Part shown: positions 23,433-35,767 of the stretch, piece by piece | Position numbering within the stretch: the stretch's first letter is position 1 | How the letters are laid out: each line of letters begins with the position of its first letter | Assembly (NCBI GenBank): GCA_025093985.1 | Contig: JACAAK010000001.1 | Span: forward strand, 2,728,001-2,792,000 | Direction of reading: 5' to 3' | DNA: 64,000 nt | From: Calvatia gigantea | Lineage: Eukaryota > Basidiomycota > Agaricomycetes > Agaricales > Lycoperdaceae | The notes under the pieces: model-generated | The model's database searches: none | Seen by the model: only the letters and a program-made list of their open reading frames with translations | Told to the model about the DNA's origin: nothing | Translations under genes and position numbers: made by a program

Positions 23433-25278
23433 TGCGTGCACCTCGTCAGGGTCTGGTTGGAATAAGAGTGAGGATGAGTGACAGCGAGATGTACTGGAGC
23501 AATACAGAATGCGGGAAGGACAAGATGTATGGGGTACCGGCTTGAACAAGTGATATTGAGAAGTTGCGCTTACCAGGTGTTATATGGAGTGTATCCACCA
23601 GCGACAATCCAAGTTCCGTCCGAACAGGCTAGTCCGACACAGATTGCATCTCCAGTTCATGATAACCCATTCTGACACTCCGGACATTCGCAATAGAATC
23701 ATAATTTAATCTCGTAACTGAGTGTCACTGGACAGCTTGGCCTATAAGGAAGGCGATCAGATTTGCATCAATCGTTTGGCACTAAGGGGGGCCTCACTTC
23801 ATTGAATCACCCACTGAGAAGCTGAATCTGATTTTGCCGGCAGATGGCAGATGACTCGCTTGGACCTCGGGTAACACCAGCGCTTCGGAGTGATCCACAT
23901 AGTACTCCATCTGATGCTGGGTTATTAGGTGGGCACTGATGCCGTCTGTAAATAGACCTTCCTTGGACAGACATCGGTGACGAAACGGGGGGGGGGGGGA
24001 TGGGGATGTGCTTTTTTGCTGCGTGCATAGATTTGAATAACGACTGACAGCGACGAATTAGCCAAGGGAGGCCGCGTCTATAGCTTCCTAATCGGAGCAC
24101 AAGCCCTGTAGTGCCACAGGCTCTCAAGAAGCTGACAGTTGAGGTAGGCAGTCGGAATTCATAAAGGACTGCGCTCATGAAGCTTCCCGCATCGTCCTTT
24201 CTTGAAAGCACGAGTAACTGTTCGGGAGTCTTGAAATTGCCCATTTTTTTATTTGGTGCGCGCGGGGGGGGGGGAGTAAAATGTATCCCAAAGAAAGCAC
24301 TGGACAAACGTCTTGACATCAAAAACGGTTTATGTCGCCTGGCCTGGTGGTTTGGTTGGTACACCGCAACGGAAAGTTTTGCCAACGTTTGGGCCATTAC
24401 GACAAACCTCGTTGAGAGGAGCAATCGGCACTCAGCTTCTTTCCGCGTACAGGTATTGCATACATAACGAAAATCAGCTTGCCGAAATTAACGATGTTTA
24501 TTGGTGATACGAGTTCTTGATAATTGGGGCTTCGCTGCCAAGTAAAGATAGCACAAAGTGCGTCCAGATGACTCACTTCGAAAATGACATTCTGGTGATA
24601 TAAAACCCGTCAGTATCAGGAGCAAGTTGAATTGATTGCTGCTCACCTTTTGTATTTGGTTGTGAGCGACAAAGCCCGAAATACCACTCAGCTGAGGTTA
24701 CATAAACAGGTGATCCGCGAGATGGCAGAGGAGCGGCCGCGTACGGGTCTTTCTCGTCCACCGTGCCGCTTGCAACCCCTGACTAGGGGGGAATTTATGC
24801 GCCTTGCAATGTAAAGACGAGTCCTTGCGGACGCGGACGCAAGGGACTACTTCAGAAACTCTTGGTTTCAGAGACTGAAAATTAGACGCCACGAAACAGG
24901 CGGAGATTTGATGCCATTTTGCCTTTGTTTCGTACTCGGCAATGGATATCGGAGTTGGGTGAGGGGCGACTTTTTTTTGAAAGGTCAACACAAGGTGGAG
25001 CGTGAGATTGTTGCTGCGGCAGTTGGCAGGTAGATTTCTCCCACTTTGTATCATCAAGATGGGCGTGACAGAAAAAATCCAAGCTTTTAATCGACCAAAA
25101 ACGAGGGCAAAAATTTGTTGTGATGACGGTGAGCGCACGGGCTTGGAGTCCCCGGCAATTGCGCAAAATTCTCTTATTGTATCTCATTGTACTTTGGAGT
25201 GTCTGGGACAGGATAACCGGTCATTAACCGCATAAGAGGCCACTCAAAATTCAAGCCAAGTCCTTTAAATATGGGACA
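23433..25278. other. Intergenic stretch with poly-G tracts
   Basis: No gene could be supported. It includes a run of 13 G (23987-23999) and a run of 10 G (24265-24274). Open frames spanning the runs show only low-complexity or no recognisable protein features. Confidence 0.5.
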
Positions 25279-26280
25279 TTAAGGCAGAAGTTCCTCGTGT
25301 ACATTGAAGTACCTACGCGGCCCAACCAAAATAAGTTGCTAAGTCGCTGCGGTTCAGCATGAAGGACACGAAACACGTACCTCACAACATTCCCGAGCTC
25401 TCTACACGTTCCCTCACCATTCTCTCCCCAGGTAACGACCCACCGCCCAAGGACATTTCCGTCTTTATCGCTAGTCTCCGCGATAGTCTCCTCTTGCCCA
25501 GGCTTGACCTGTCTCTCGCCTTCCTCCTTTGGATAAACGACTTTTCGAGCTAGCTCCCATTTTGCAAACGCACGTCGGGTCTCAGCTAGGAAGCTTGGGT
25601 CATAAACCTAGGATCATCCAGAGGACTGAGTCGTGGACATCCGCCAAAGCAAGAGGTTATTTCATACCCTCGTAATCCTCGGCTTCATTGTCAAAGACAT
25701 CGTCGTCATCTCGATGCCCTCAGCGCCGCCGTTTTCCTCCGGCCGGATATACTTCAACTTAGTGACATATGGCTTTCCGCACCACGCCACCATGCCGGTA
25801 CTTGTAGGCCGAGGTAGTAATTGCAATCGACGCTAATGCCAGGCGTGCATTCAGAGGCAAACTTGACTCGATAACGAACATGAATGGTGCAAGTGTTGTA
25901 GATAGTGTGAGGGATGCAAGTGAGAAGACCTTGAGTCTTCGGAAGGTAGAGTCTAGAGGTCCGAGGTAGACTTTGCTGTAAACGTCGTCTGAATCCGTTG
26001 TTTCGTGATTTTTTGTCGCTGAAGTAGGACCTGAAGTAGTAGTCGAGGCGGGTGGGATGGTCGATTCAATAGTAGTTGCATTCCGATGCACGGGCGAGAC
26101 AGAAAACTGCCGACAAGACAACCTCGGTGAGGTGACGGACGGTCTGGCCACTGGACATTTGAACCGGGATGCTTTTGTAGATATAAAAAACCTGGAGGAA
26201 AGGGGCCTCGGGGGCAACGCCCGCTGGAGCTGAAGGAGAGACCGGAGCAACATAGTGGTGGTGGATGCAAAGAGCAACAA
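25279..26280 (-). CDS. TMEM70/TMEM223-like mitochondrial inner-membrane protein, apparent single-base frameshift
   Basis: N-terminal ~65 residues are rich in Arg/Ser/Pro (a likely mitochondrial presequence), followed by VYLGPLDSTFRRLKVFSLAS and a hydrophobic pair of segments ending NARLALASIAITTS. The family then expects a stretch like the MVAWCGKPYVTKLKYIRP seen in another frame at ~25790, with no possible intron between. One base too many near 25801-25812 explains this. Downstream exons are clean: PRITR-VYDPSFLAETRRAFAKWEL, GRWVVTWGENGEGTCRE and a last short exon ending YFNVHEELLP (stop 25279). TMEM70-type proteins help assemble ATP synthase and complex I; that role is assumed from resemblance. 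The 5' end is 77 bp from the dynactin p25 start. Confidence 0.7.
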
Positions 26281-26357
26281 TGCACACCGATTACCCGGTT
26301 TGGGAATTTGCCGTCCCGCCGACGCGCCGCGTCTTCTTCCGTCCCCCTATAATCACA

Positions 26358-27133
26358 ATGGACCCTCCAATCTACTATTCACGCTCGGAGTACATTGAGA
26401 CAGTGAGCTCTGCACGGCACGACCAAGTACACTCAGACTTATGGGTGTACCTTTAGGACACAGGTAACAAAGTGTCGCGTCGGGCGACTATTGCAGGACC
26501 ACAAAATATTGTCCTTGGCGGCAAAACTATCATTTCGAGCGGGGCCATCATCCGTGGAGACCTTAGAAGAATAGGTCCGGGTCATACCGTTGTCATTCAA
26601 CTCGGCCGATACTGTCTCCTTGGCGAAGGATGCATCATGAGGCATGTCCAGGCAACCTCTTGACCTCTTCGCGCCCAGTAACACAGCGCCTAGACCCCCT
26701 TACAAAACTTTTCGTGGTGCATTCAACTACTATCCCATGAAAATAGGCGACCACGTTCACATTGGCGCGGGTTCTGTCATCGAGGCAGCCACCATCGGCA
26801 ACCACGTCGAAGTTGGCAAGAATTGCATTATTGTCAGTCTGACTTGATCCTCTCTGTTGGGGCGTTCTGAACGGGGATTGTTAGGGCAAATTCACTATCA
26901 TCAAAGACTGTGCTAAGATCGCAGACAACACCGTTATCCCACCAAATACAGTGGTCCCAACACTTGCCCACTTCGCTGGTTCTCCAGGTAGGGATTGCGT
27001 TCACTGGAGCGGTAAGTTTCACTAGACCCCCCTAGGTCATTTCATCGAGGACCTTCCCGAGTCAACACAGGAGATGGTTGAAGCCAAGACGAAGCAACAT
27101 TATACACGATTCCAAGCGCTCGATAGACAATAG
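26358..27133 (+). CDS. DCTN5: Dynactin subunit 5 (p25)
   Basis: Left-handed beta-helix protein of the dynactin pointed-end complex, which tunes dynein cargo binding. The sequence starts MDPPIYYSRSEYIETDTGNK and shows hexapeptide-like turns: IVLGGKTIISSGAIIRGDLR, VVIQLGRYCLLGEGCIMR, PPYKTFRGAFNYYPMKIGDH, VHIGAGSVIEAATIGNHVEV, FTIIKDCAKIADNTVIPPNT, ending FQALDRQ. Four exons are inferred. The intron at 26642-26693 has a GC donor (GAG|GCATGT), since only that join gives CIMR-PPYKTF. Length (~190 residues) matches the family. It shares a very short divergent promoter with the TMEM70-like gene. Confidence 0.9.
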
Positions 27134-27603
27134 TTCGAGCGTACGGTCGGTTATCTTCAGTAGTTCAGTTGGCATTAGATATATACCCTATTAACACCAT
27201 ATTCCCGTATCAGAGCCTGAAGGATTTCAAGAAACTGACGTTGAATAATTAGGCTCAGCTTGCAGGGTGCATGTTCACAATAGGCAGCATAGTGGTTGTT
27301 TAGTAGCCTTGGGACTCAATATTCAAGCGGGCTTCACAAGTTATCACAAGATGCGCCATTCCGAAAGGAAAAAAACTGTTATTATGCAGTACGTGACGAC
27401 ATAATTAAGCGTGAAGACTGAGGGGGGGGGTGTATAAATGTACTATGCAAGCTATGCCATAAGATATTGTGCCAATGTTGTACTTTTTATTAAGTCTAAA
27501 GTTACCAAAAGGACAAAACGAACGGACGTGGCGCGATCGCGCGACGAAAAGTGAAAGCTAGAGTAGAACCACCGCACAAGGTCAAGTCAAAGCATGAAGG
27601 CAC
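27134..27603. other. Intergenic, convergent 3' ends
   Basis: Between dynactin p25 and mitochondrial HSP70. No gene; a run of 9 G at 27422-27430. Confidence 0.5.
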
Positions 27604-29972
27604 TTAGTCCTTCTTCTCCTCCTTGGGAGGTTGCTCAGTGGATTCTGATGACGAGCTCTGCTCAGCGGCGCGCTTCTCGTACACCTTCTGGAAGAGACCG
27701 AGGGAGGCATTCTGGGTTTCGGAGATCTTCTCGCGAATACCATCGGCGGTGATGGAGGCATCACCGGCCTGACCCTTAGCAGCGAGTTCGCGAAGCTCAG
27801 CAACGAGCTTGGCAACCTTCTCCTTCTCAGTTGCGTCAAGTTGATCCTTGAATTCGTTCATGGCTGGAAGCACACATAAGCCTTTGATTTATGGGATCGT
27901 AACAATTTGCTAACCTTTCTCGGTGTCGGCACAGACAGAGTCTGCTTTGTTGGCTTCCTCAATGAGGGTACGGCGAGCCTTGTCAGCCTCGGCGTATTGC
28001 TCAGCATCAGAAACCATCCTCTCAATATCCTTATCGTTGAGACCTGAAGACGAGGCAATGGTCATGGATTGATCCTTGTTGGTGGCCTTGTCCTTGGCAG
28101 TGACATGGACAATACCATCTGAGAAGGGCGTAAAAATTGAGTCAAAATTGGATATACACGAACACGTACCAGCATCGATGTCGAAGGTGATCTCAATTTG
28201 AGGAACACCCTTGGGTGCGGGAGGAATGCCGACGAGGTTGAAGTTGCCAAGGAGCTTGTTGTCGCGGACAAGCTCACGTTCACCCTGATAGATCTTAACC
28301 TCGATGGCCGTCTGACCATCGGCAGCGGTTGAGAAGACTTGGGATTTCTTGGTGGGGATGGTGGTGTTGCGATTGATGAGCTTGGTCATGATACCACCAA
28401 GGGTCTCGATACCAAGCGAAAGAGGTGTAACGTCGAGGAGGAGGATATCAGTAACATTGCCGGCGAGTACACCGCCTTGAATGGCAGCACCGATAGCGAC
28501 GGCTTCATCAGGGTTGACTCCCTTGCTTGGCTCACGACCGAAGACTGACTTCACGGTTTCCTGGACCTTGGGCATACGGGACATACCACCGACGAGGATG
28601 ACATCGTTGACCTCACTGGCCTTTACACCAGCATCAGCGAGGGCCTTCTTGCAAGGCTCGACGGTCCTCTGGACGAGAGGCTGAACAAGACCTTCAAATT
28701 GCGAACGGAGGACCTTCATGTTGATGTGCTTGGGTCCAGAGGCGTCGGCGGTGATAAACGGCAAGTTGATTTCCGTCTGGGTTGTTGATGAAAGCTCGAT
28801 CTTGGCCTTTTCTGCAGCTTCACGAACACGTTGAATGGCCATGGCATCATTTTTGAGATCAAGACCCTCTTCCTTCTTGAAGTGCTCCAGGATGTGTTCG
28901 ACGAGAATGACGTCGAAGTCTTCACCACCAAGATGGGTATCACCATTGGTAGACTTGACTTCGAAGACACCTTTCTGCATTTCAAGGATTGAGATATCGA
29001 AAGTGCCACCGCCCAAATCGTATACGGCGATCACAGAGTTGTCAGCACGATCAAGACCATAAGCAAGGGCAGCAGCAGTTGGTTCGTTGATAACGCGAAG
29101 AACATCGAGTCCAGCAATCTGGCCAGCGTCCTTGGTCGCCTGGCGCTGAGCATCATTGAAGTAGGCGGGAACTGTAACGACAGCGTTGCTTGGATTACGG
29201 TTAGCACTAACTTAGACACTCCTGGCGGACAGATGCTTACTTGATCTTCTTGTTGGCATATTGCTCGGCAGTAGAGCGCATCTTTGTGAGGACCATCGAC
29301 GACAATTCCTCGGCTGACTAAAAAGGAAACAAATTTTAGGCGTAACATATGACGTAGAGTTTTGGAACTTACATATGTCTGTCGCTTCCCGCCATTATCA
29401 ACCTCGACAGCGGGTCGTCCATCAGAGGTAGGGACAATCTTGAAAGGCCTAAAACGTTGTCAGCAAACGGGGACATTCAGGTGAAAAAGTGACAAACGTA
29501 CCAATGACGCATATCATCCTGGACTTCCTTGTCCTTGAATTGCCGACCAATCAAACGTTTGAACGCGAAGACGGTGTTGGCAGAGTTGACAACAGCCTGA
29601 CGCTTGGCGGGCAGGCCAACAAGGCGTTCACCGTGTTTTGTGAATGCGACCACCGAGGGCGTTGTCCGTGCACCCTCTGCGTTCTCGATAACGCGAGAGG
29701 TCTGACCTTCCATCATTGCCACACAAGAATTTGTTGTTCCCAAGTCAATACCAATCACCGGGCCTGTGGAGAGTATATAAGTATACGTGAATGTATTAAC
29801 TGGAGCTTCATACGGACCATTAACTTTCGAGTTGAGGTTCCTCGCAATCATGGAACGGGGAATACCCTAGAAACGTATAAGACGCGCGCATTGACACAGT
29901 TAGAGGACAACACACCGCATAGTGTCCTGACCGAGCGACAGCAGAGCGAAGAGAACGAGCAGCAGAGAACAT
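27604..29972 (-). CDS. SSC1: Mitochondrial HSP70 (Ssc1-type)
   Basis: Matrix chaperone and motor of the TIM23 protein import machinery. A first exon [16 protein letters not shown] gives an Arg/Ser-rich mitochondrial presequence. Then come [18 protein letters not shown] (phosphate 1 loop), [50 protein letters not shown] and [16 protein letters not shown]. Substrate-binding elements include [17 protein letters not shown] and [17 protein letters not shown]. The C-terminus is KEEKKD, matching mitochondrial rather than ER (HDEL) or cytosolic (EEVD) forms. Six or more introns of usual size. About 100 bp upstream lies a strong heat-shock element. About 670 residues, full length. Confidence 0.95.
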
Positions 29973-30677
29973 GGTGGTTAAGGTGGAGAAAGAAAGGATG
30001 ACAGTCCGAAATTTGAAGCTCGGATTACATACACATCGAGTCCCGCTCTACGGGATTCCCCGAACCCTCCAGAACGTTCCACGTGACGTGTAGCTGGGTA
30101 AATTTTCATTCTGGTCGTGATGTTCCCTCTGACCCTGTGTCAACTGTGTCAACGGGACCTGTTCATAATTTATGGGCCACGTCGATGACCATTTTTCTAC
30201 GTTTTTGGCGCAGGGGAGAGATGAAGGAGTCAGCGGCATTCAGCCTTCGGCCCATCAGTATTCGTGGCGACACCTCCTCGAGGCTCGGAACCGCCTCCTC
30301 TGACCACCTTCCCACACAAGAATTATGTACCATCCTAGGACAAGGGCGCTTCGTTCTTACCCCGTTCCCTCCCGTGGCTGATGTCCCGGTCACAACGTTA
30401 AGCACCGTAGCCTACAGACCCAAGCCCTTACTTATATGAGAAATATATTCATTTGCGTTATTCTGGAGACAGTTGAGTAAGAGTTGAAATACCTACTGTA
30501 TCAAATTGCAAGTCTTAAGCGCAAAGCGAGTGGCGGGGTTCGGCCTTAATATAGCCGGTCGGTCTAATTCACAGCCCACCATCCATTGGTACTGCTCCAT
30601 TTCCCGCGTGCTTAATCTTAAGTTGGACTCTGTCTACTGTCGGTCGTTTTCTCCTTGTACCATATAACCTCGTTCCT
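29973..30677. other. Divergent promoter region of mtHSP70 and the APH-like gene
   Basis: No coding sequence supported. It carries the heat-shock element at 30061-30080 near the HSP70 side. Confidence 0.5.
30061..30080 (-). promoter_or_regulatory. Heat-shock element of mtHSP70
   Basis: The + strand reads cGAAc cCTCc aGAAc gTTCc. That is four consecutive 5-bp HSF units in alternating orientation, three perfect (GAA, GAA, TTC) and one imperfect (CTC). It sits about 90-110 bp before the HSP70 start codon, the expected position for HSF-driven induction. Confidence 0.65.
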
Positions 30678-32188
30678 ATGTCTGACAGTACTCCCAAGAA
30701 GATCGGTGGTGAATACGGTGAAATTCGCGCTGCCATCAACGTGGACAACCTGAATGGATATCTCGTGAAGAACACTCCTGGTATTAAGACTCCAGTCGAT
30801 GTAAAACAGTTCAAAGTGAGTGACTAACTCGTGTAGCGCTTCATTAATCGATATCCTTTCAGTTCGGTCAGGTACGACAAAACTAGGAATTAACAGATGA
30901 ACCTGTCGTTGATCATCCATACCAGTCTAACCCCACTTACTTCTTGACCGATGCGAGGTGAACAATGCTCTTAATATGCTGGCCCTCGGGATACTAAATA
31001 CAGCCTCAGCAATACTCGCTGGGTTCTCCGGAAGAAACCTGCCGGTCAACTCCTGTCCCAAACAGCTCACCAAGTCGAGCGCGAATTTAGGGTCCTCAGC
31101 GCACTCCACAGGCACAACCAGAATCCCGTCCACCACACCAGAGCAAAGGGTTCCAGTCCCGGAGCCTATTATCCTATGTGAAGATGTCTCTGTTGTTGGC
31201 ACTCCGTTCTACATCATGGAGTTCCTTGAAGGTCGCATCTTCACCGATACCCGTATGCTAGAAGTCGAGCCCCGGGACCGACGAGAGTGGTACGAACGCC
31301 GTCCTTTACCCAACAGCCTATGTTAAGAGAGTCGATAAATTGCACCATCTAGCTGGCTCTCCGCAGTTCGCGCTCTTGCGGCCCTCGCAACCGTTGATCC
31401 TGACCAGGTTGGCCTCTCCAGTTTCGGTGCCTCCACAGACTACTTCCCTCGCCAAATCAAATCCCTCACCCGTGTCTCCGTTCCTCAAGCTGCAGCAGTC
31501 GACGTCGAAACCGGAAAACAAGTCGGCAATATTCCTTACTTCGACGAACTCGTCGAATGGTATCGCAACAACCTCCCTGACGAAACGAAACTCGGTCGAC
31601 GGATTGTTCATGGGGATTATAAGCTGGATAACCTTATCTTCCACCCAACTGAGAATCGAGTTATTGGAATTTTGGACTGGGAGTTGAGCACATTGGGTAG
31701 CCCGGTGGGTCCCAATTTTTATCTCAGCACCAACTGCCCACCTGACATTCTGTTAGTTGGCGGATTTTGCCAATTTAACACAACCTTGGTCTATCGATGG
31801 TAAATACATCCCTCCGGGGGCAAGTATTACCATACGAGCATTCAAGAACGCAACAAAAGATGTCCCTATTCCTCTGGAAGATCTCCAGCGTGAATATTGC
31901 CGGCTCCTCAACCAACCATATCCCATGCCAGAGATGGCCTTTGCTTATAGTTGGATGCTCTTCCGCGTATGCCGTCTGCCAATTTTGGACACCATTCAGC
32001 TCACATTGCTCACTGAATATCTTTAGTTAGCGATCATTTCCCAAGGCATTGCAGCCCGTTATGCCAGACGTCAGGCTAGCTCTGAAAATGCCTATCTGCA
32101 CACCCAGGCCTTTCCACTTATCGGCAAAATCGCGAAACTAATATTAGAAGATGCGAATTTTATAATAACAGCTAAATCCAAGCTTTAG
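30678..32188 (+). CDS. APH-type kinase-like protein (ACAD10/11 N-terminal family), peroxisomal SKL, apparent frameshift
   Basis: Aminoglycoside-phosphotransferase-fold protein related to the kinase part of ACAD10/11, which acts on hydroxy-acyl metabolism in animals; the fungal role is inferred. Motifs: [63 protein letters not shown] (catalytic HGDxxxxN) and [20 protein letters not shown] (DxD-type metal site). It ends in SKL, a peroxisomal PTS1. A 9-nt exon (30863-30871) encodes Phe-Gly-Gln. Near 31127-31132 the frame slips by one base between [11 protein letters not shown] and [12 protein letters not shown] with no room for an intron. So the gene is either damaged or the sequence has a one-base error. 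Everything downstream is intact. Confidence 0.8.
30863..30871 (+). other. 9-nt micro-exon (Phe-Gly-Gln)
   Basis: The exon ttcggtcag lies between a 47-nt intron (30816-30862) and a 54-nt intron (30872-30925). Inclusion gives [16 protein letters not shown], the expected family sequence. Confidence 0.75.
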
Positions 32189-32314
32189 TGTACTGCTACC
32201 GTGGATTAACCTGTCTATGTATACCACCGTCAAGCAAATATAAATGGGTATCGAGATCAACAGCACACATTCTATGACCGTTTTAGCGCAAAGGTAAAAT
32301 AATGGACAATATGA

Positions 32315-35300
32315 TTAGGGAGATGGTGGTTTATCCTCCTTCCGGTGATGGTCCCCCATGAAGAAAAACTGCGAAATTCTATGCCTTACCTTTCCCTTCC
32401 TCGCCATGACTGTAGCCTCTCCTGATATGCCCTTCCCTTCCTCGTCAACTCCAAGCAACCCCTCCTTTGATTCCCCCTGCCCAGTCCCGGAATCCTTCCG
32501 GTCCGGTGTAACAGTCAAGAAATTCATCATAACTGACCACAAACTATTCGCATTCAGCGCACTCGTGTCCTCCACTAACGCCCGATCCGCGATTTCCGCC
32601 AACTTGCGCGCCTCCTCCGTATCCCTCCTCGCAACAATACTGCTTGGCGGCGGTCGCTCGAGTTCGTCCAGCGCCCATGCATACCCCCAACCTGGATGGT
32701 TCACAACACTGTTTCGACCCTTGGGCCGGGTACCATTTGGAGTGGTGATGCCATCCTTGCCGTTATACTTGGATGCTCGAAATTTGCCTTCATGCTTGGC
32801 TTCGCGTTCGAGATATTTCTTTCGAGTTTTCTCAATAGCTTTGTACACGTGAGCGAACTTCTGACGAAATTGTGCATCACCGTTAAGGTAACGCTTGATG
32901 GCAAGTTCAGATATGGTCCCAACGAGCTCCTCCGGGACCTTGAATGCGTCCAACTCGGACTTGGCTTCCAGAGGTCGGATAACACCTTGTGTGGATACGC
33001 GCTCTTGAATCATCTCGAATGCCTTCCGATCCTGGATCGCTCCAGTTGAGGCCACAAGATAGAAACTAAGCCAAAAGCAACACATACCTCGATACCCCCA
33101 TAAACCGATGGCTCACCAGCATGCCGTTCTTGAGGCTCGACAACTTCAATCGTGCTGTGAAACCTTGCTCCAGCAACATCACTCGACGTCGTGGAGTTCT
33201 CCTTTGCAATATTCCCGGCTTCTCCTTCATGTATGGGGCTATGCGACCGTCGGCGAAGAGCACGACTGGCCTTGGCCACCCTAGATGACAGCGTTCGACG
33301 AAGCGATTGTTTCCTCGGAACTGAGGGCGCGTCGTGAGGACTGCTGCTTCCTGAGTTATATCCGTCAACAGACGCGCTCGCCGAAGATGCTTGTCTCTCG
33401 CTGACAGGTGGAGGATTGAAATCATCCAGCGGCTCCGGTGATGCTACTCGTTTGATGTCGGGAGAAGAAGCAGCCCGATCGATTTTCGGCATTGATGGGC
33501 TCGTCGGCGTCAAGGATGCTCCAGTCACGAACTTGATGAAAGATGCCATCGCCCGATAGCAGTACTTTGCTGGCGTTGAGAAAAGGAAAAGAACAGGCAA
33601 GACATGACAGGTACCTGAAGAATGGGGTTTCAATATATTGTTGTTTCAAACTATGAACTGAATACCATCGTAAACCTGAAGGTGCACTGACGTTGGCTGG
33701 GGATGACGTTCTTCGATGCCTCGGAGTGGAGCGTAGAGTTTTTTGGTCTGATCCTTTATAGCATATCCAAGTGGCCTTGCAGCCTTGTGGGCACTGCGCT
33801 CCTCCGTAACAAATTATACGAGGAAAAGGAGAACATAGACTCACGTGTAGATGACCTCATCCCGCAGGACCTCCTTGTCACCAGCGATAAAAAGCAGGGG
33901 TGGCAGGCCACCCAGATACCCAAGTGCTGGACTAACCAACGGATGCACCAACAAGCTGTTTTGCGCATAAAGGTGAACCTGCTGGTCGATCTCAAGTTTC
34001 TCCCCCTTTTCCGTAACGAGGGCGATCTTTCGAGGATCGGATGCATTGATGGAGGGTACGGGAATGTTGTCTCCAACATTGACAGGCATGTCCGGTGCTA
34101 ATACCGAATGGGATTCCCTGGACGACCTGGCAGCTTGCTCGGGAACATCGTCATGAGCCGGATCTTCATCCATCTTGAAAGCTTGCCGCAACTTCTGCCG
34201 CAACGACGCGTGAACGCGAGTAGAAACATCCAGAGAGGGTGGGGGCCACAAAACGCTGGGTTTGTGGAGTGACAATCCTGTAGGCGGAATGATATCCTGG
34301 TGTATACAGCGTTAGTGAGTTGATTTGCCAGCCAGTGACGTATCCTACAAACCGTATCCGTGTTGGTATGCACACTTGGGAAGGAGTGAGTCAAATCACA
34401 CCATGGTGATACGAGAACACCGCCTGCTGGCATAGGCAATTCTGCATCACGAATTACTTGAAGGAGAGCAAGCGACATGCCCCCGCCTGCGGAGTCGCCA
34501 GCGATGACAATATTGGCCGGGTTAATTGGAGAGTGATCTGCCTCAGGAGGTGGGCGAATGAGATAGATGTCTAAGGTTGGGTTAGTGTCATACCCTGTCT
34601 AGCATTGCAGACCTACAAGCTGCAAGGCAATCCTGAAGCCCGCAGGGGAATGGGTACTGAGGGGCTAGACGGTAATTGATAGCTATTGGAAACCGCGCCA
34701 TTTAATATAATGCATTCAGACAAGTTCTGGGCGCTTACCAAAAACCCGCCCATTGATTTTGCGTGCGTGACGTTGTATGCTGTACCTATTAACGTCCAAT
34801 AAGCTGCATGCAGACTTTCTGTGGGCTGACGTCGGCTTACCTCTCCTGATCGACACTTCCAAAGTAATATCCGCCTAATTATCAAAATAAGCTTGAAGGG
34901 AGAATGTGAAATCAATTTTGATGGGCATACCACCGTGAATGTACAATATACATCGCATTTCGTCCATATGTTTCTCATATGTTCCACTCATATTGCCGTT
35001 GGGTGATTGTGCCAATTGCTGGGAAAGTTGAGGGTTGCCAGGTTTAAGGTTGGACATCTGGTTCTGATGCATTTTGTAACGCTTCTTCGCTTCGCGCCAA
35101 TCTTTCTTAGCGGTTATCCATTGTGCATCGACACTTATAAAAAAAAAAGAGGACGATGGGCTCCAATCAAATTTCAAAAAAGTTAGCGCAACTACGCACC
35201 CTTCAATACCTCGCACTTGCCACCATTTAACACCTCCTACAACCTCTCTTGCCCTGTCCTCGCCCCCCAGGCACTTCACGAGATATCTTGCTGCTTCATC

Positions 35301-35767
35301 GCAGCTGGATAGGGGGATGAGTACTCTTACGACGTGTGTCCAGGGAGACGATAATGTTTGAGTGTTCGAGAACCCTGTTTAAACGCACAGGCATGAGGAC
35401 GGAGTAATAACTCCCAATAGGAATGTTATTCAACCTTGAAGTTCTTCGACAGTATGGCTGTAATACGTGTATGAGAAAAAGTCACAAATATTGCTTTATT
35501 GAAGAAACACCCTCTTACAACGTTGACTCATGGAGGAAAGACTGCGTCGCCTGTAAGCTCCTGGCACACCGGACTTCGGAAAAGAAGAAAGGGACTCGCC
35601 TTGATGATATTGAATGCTTCATCATATAGAATCTCGTCTTGTTTCAGCAGTTTATCGGGGTCGGTCTCACTGGCTTTCACCCGGTCGAAATAGTGCTTAA
35701 CAAAGGTTCCAAGCATAACAGGTCCGACTTTGAGCCCAATATCCCGAATGAGTGAGTTGGACAACAT
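32315..35767 (-). CDS. Alpha/beta hydrolase (HSL-like lipase/esterase) with long C-terminal tail
   Basis: One long gene of roughly 900 residues, easily mis-split into two. Exon 1 starts [20 protein letters not shown]. Further exons give [50 protein letters not shown] and [16 protein letters not shown] (HGGG oxyanion hole). They continue with [36 protein letters not shown] (nucleophile Ser), [16 protein letters not shown] (Asp) and [20 protein letters not shown] (catalytic His, joined across an intron). After [11 protein letters not shown] comes a Ser/Pro/Arg-rich, probably disordered tail and a conserved end ([37 protein letters not shown]). The donor at 35600 is GC (AAG|GCGAGT). Related fungal proteins are steryl-ester or triacylglycerol lipase-like; the substrate is unknown. 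Confidence 0.82.

Noticed and set aside
23807..24424. 205-codon open frame on the minus strand
   Set aside because: Low-complexity sequence running near poly-G tracts, no domain, no sensible exon neighbours.
33549..33633. Separate gene starting at MASFIKF
   Set aside because: The preceding codons [16 protein letters not shown] complete the hydrolase and join to VYDG across a good intron.
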